This document shows, piece by piece, positions 4,859-5,818 of a DNA stretch of 5,818 bases. Origin of the DNA: Thermoplasmatota archaeon (GTDB lineage: Archaea > Thermoplasmatota > Thermoplasmata > RBG-16-68-12 > JAJISG01); assembly GCA_022848785.1 (NCBI GenBank), contig JAJISK010000056.1, forward strand, positions 1-5,818. Reading direction: 5' to 3'. The position numbers and the translations under genes were made by a program. Positions within the stretch are counted from its first letter, which is position 1; every line of letters begins with the position of its first letter. Below the pieces are notes generated by a model, which was given only the letters and a program-made list of their open reading frames with translations, did no database searches and was not told the DNA's origin.

Positions 4859-5818
4859 GGTGAAGGCGGTCGTCATCGGGGCGGGGCCGGGAGGGTACGT
4901 CGCCGCGATCCGGCTGGGTCAGTTGGGGGTCGAGACGCTCCTCGTGGAGCGCGACCGCCTCGGAGGCGAGTGCCTCAACTACGGCTGCATTCCCTCCAAG
5001 GCCCTCATCTCGGTCGGCAATCTCGTCCGTAAGGTCCAGCAGGCGGAGCGGATGGGGGTCACGATCAAGGGCCTCGACGTGGACGTCAAGAAGCTTCAGA
5101 CCTGGAAGCAGGGGGTGGTGGACCGTCTTGTGAAGGGCGTCGAGCGCCTGACCCAGGCCGCAGGGGTGGAGGTCCTCTACGGGGAGGCCACGTTTGAGTC
5201 CCGTTCTCGCCTGAAAGTCACGAGCAAGGACGCGGAGGAGTGGGTGGAACCACAGAATGTCATCATCGCCACCGGCTCCGAGGCGATTCCTTTGAAGGGT
5301 CTCGACTGGGACGGGAAGCAGGTCCTCTTCGCGAAGGAGGCCCTCGAGCTGCTCAAGCTCCCCGCGAGCATGACCGTCATCGGCGGGGGCATCACCGGAC
5401 TCGAAGTGGGGACGATGTACGCCAAGCTGGGCACCCAGGTGGTCGTGGTGGAGCTCCTGGACCAGCTCCTCCCCGGCGTGTCCCAGGAACTCGTCAGTGT
5501 CGTCGAAAGGTCCCTGAAGCGGCTTGGCGTGTCATTCCACCTCAAGTCCCGGGCGACCAAGCTGGAGAAGACGAAGGAGGGCTTGACTCTCGAGGTGGAG
5601 ACTCCGAAGGGGAAGGAGAGCCTGAAGAGCGAGGTGCTTCTCATCTCCGCCGGCCGCCGCCCTCGCCTGGGAGGCCTGGCGATCGAGAAAACAGGAGTCG
5701 AGCAAGACGAAACCGGGTTCATCCGGGTGAACAGACGCATGGAGACGAACGTGCGAGGCATCTACGCCATCGGCGACGTCGTCGGCGTGCCGTTCCTCGC
5801 CCACAAGGCGTCCAAGGA
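4848..5818 (+). CDS. lpdA: Dihydrolipoamide dehydrogenase E3, C-terminus cut by window end
   Basis: E3 is the FAD-dependent disulfide oxidoreductase that reoxidises dihydrolipoyl E2 and reduces NAD+. 323 codons are present of a family length near 460-475, with no stop before the right edge. Seen in order: the FAD dinucleotide fold GAGPGG (11-16), the redox-active disulfide Cys42-x4-Cys47 in GGECLNYGCIPSKAL (39-53), ATGS (141-144), the NAD-binding fold GGGITGLEVG (179-188 region), SAGRRPR (267-273), and the second FAD contact YAIGDV (306-311, Asp310). The missing part would hold the dimerisation domain and its His-Glu pair. In the NAD motif the usual Ile of GGGYIGLELG is Thr, a mild variation. 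The ATG start overlaps the E2 end by 11 bases and has its own ribosome binding site, so E2 and E3 are probably translationally coupled. Position in the cluster indicates an E3 dedicated to this complex, although such enzymes can also serve glycine cleavage. Confidence 0.96.
   Translation, partial: MARKVKAVVIGAGPGGYVAAIRLGQLGVETLLVERDRLGGECLNYGCIPSKALISVGNLVRKVQQAERMGVTIKGLDVDVKKLQTWKQGVVDRLVKGVERLTQAAGVEVLYGEATFESRSRLKVTSKDAEEWVEPQNVIIATGSEAIPLKGLDWDGKQVLFAKEALELLKLPASMTVIGGGITGLEVGTMYAKLGTQVVVVELLDQLLPGVSQELVSVVERSLKRLGVSFHLKSRATKLEKTKEGLTLEVETPKGKESLKSEVLLISAGRRPRLGGLAIEKTGVEQDETGFIRVNRRMETNVRGIYAIGDVVGVPFLAHKASK

Noticed and set aside
3467..4876. Long minus-strand open frame (469 codons) opposite E2
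   Set aside because: It mirrors the E2 gene and its low-complexity linkers appear as Leu/Arg runs. No domain is visible, and it conflicts with a complete E2.
1..5818. CRISPR array, insertion sequence, or defence or other undescribed system
   Set aside because: No spaced direct repeats, transposase motifs or terminal inverted repeats are visible. The plus-strand genes are recognisable metabolic enzymes.

Overview
The window reads as a piece of a GC-rich archaeal chromosome, most plausibly a high-GC member of the Thermoplasmatota or a related euryarchaeal lineage. Three things point that way. The first is a divergent gene at the left edge whose N-terminus resembles the DUF835 family, which is largely archaeal. 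The second is TATA-like boxes about 25-35 bases ahead of the two promoter-proximal starts, with no bacterial -35/-10 pair and no Shine-Dalgarno site before lipA. The third is the E1alpha-E1beta-E2-E3 gene order, which matches the 2-oxoacid dehydrogenase cluster described in Thermoplasma acidophilum. The lineage is inferred from family resemblance and gene order; no search was run.

Layout. Positions 1-131 (minus strand) hold the first 43 codons of a DUF835-like protein that runs off the left edge. It is preceded by a TATA-like box and a perfect 7-bp-arm inverted repeat that could be an operator. Positions 198-347 (minus strand) hold a 49-codon reading frame with a strong ribosome binding site, a GTG start and the HxH motif of amidohydrolases. 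It is far too short for that family and is probably a gene remnant. Positions 348-524 are intergenic and carry the likely lipA promoter. From 525 to the right edge, five plus-strand genes are packed almost without gaps: lipA (lipoyl synthase), E1alpha, E1beta, E2 and E3 (cut by the window end after 323 codons).

The five genes form one functional unit. E1alpha/E1beta decarboxylate a 2-oxoacid using thiamine diphosphate and pass the acyl group to the lipoyl arm on E2 Lys43. E2 transfers the acyl group to CoA, and E3 reoxidises the dihydrolipoyl arm with FAD and NAD+. LipA builds the lipoyl cofactor by adding sulfur to the octanoyl group on that same lysine. The E1alpha sequence looks more like the branched-chain 2-oxoacid type than a strict pyruvate dehydrogenase, so the substrate may be branched-chain oxoacids, pyruvate, or both. 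The presence of lipA in the operon argues that the complex is really lipoylated in this organism. No octanoyl or lipoyl transferase (LipB, LipM, LplA) is visible in the window.

Nothing here looks like an undescribed defence or mobile system. The points most worth a second look are the lipA-led operon, the branched-chain-like E1alpha, the charged E2 linker, a Gln in place of a usually conserved His in LipA, and the remnant/operator region at the left edge.
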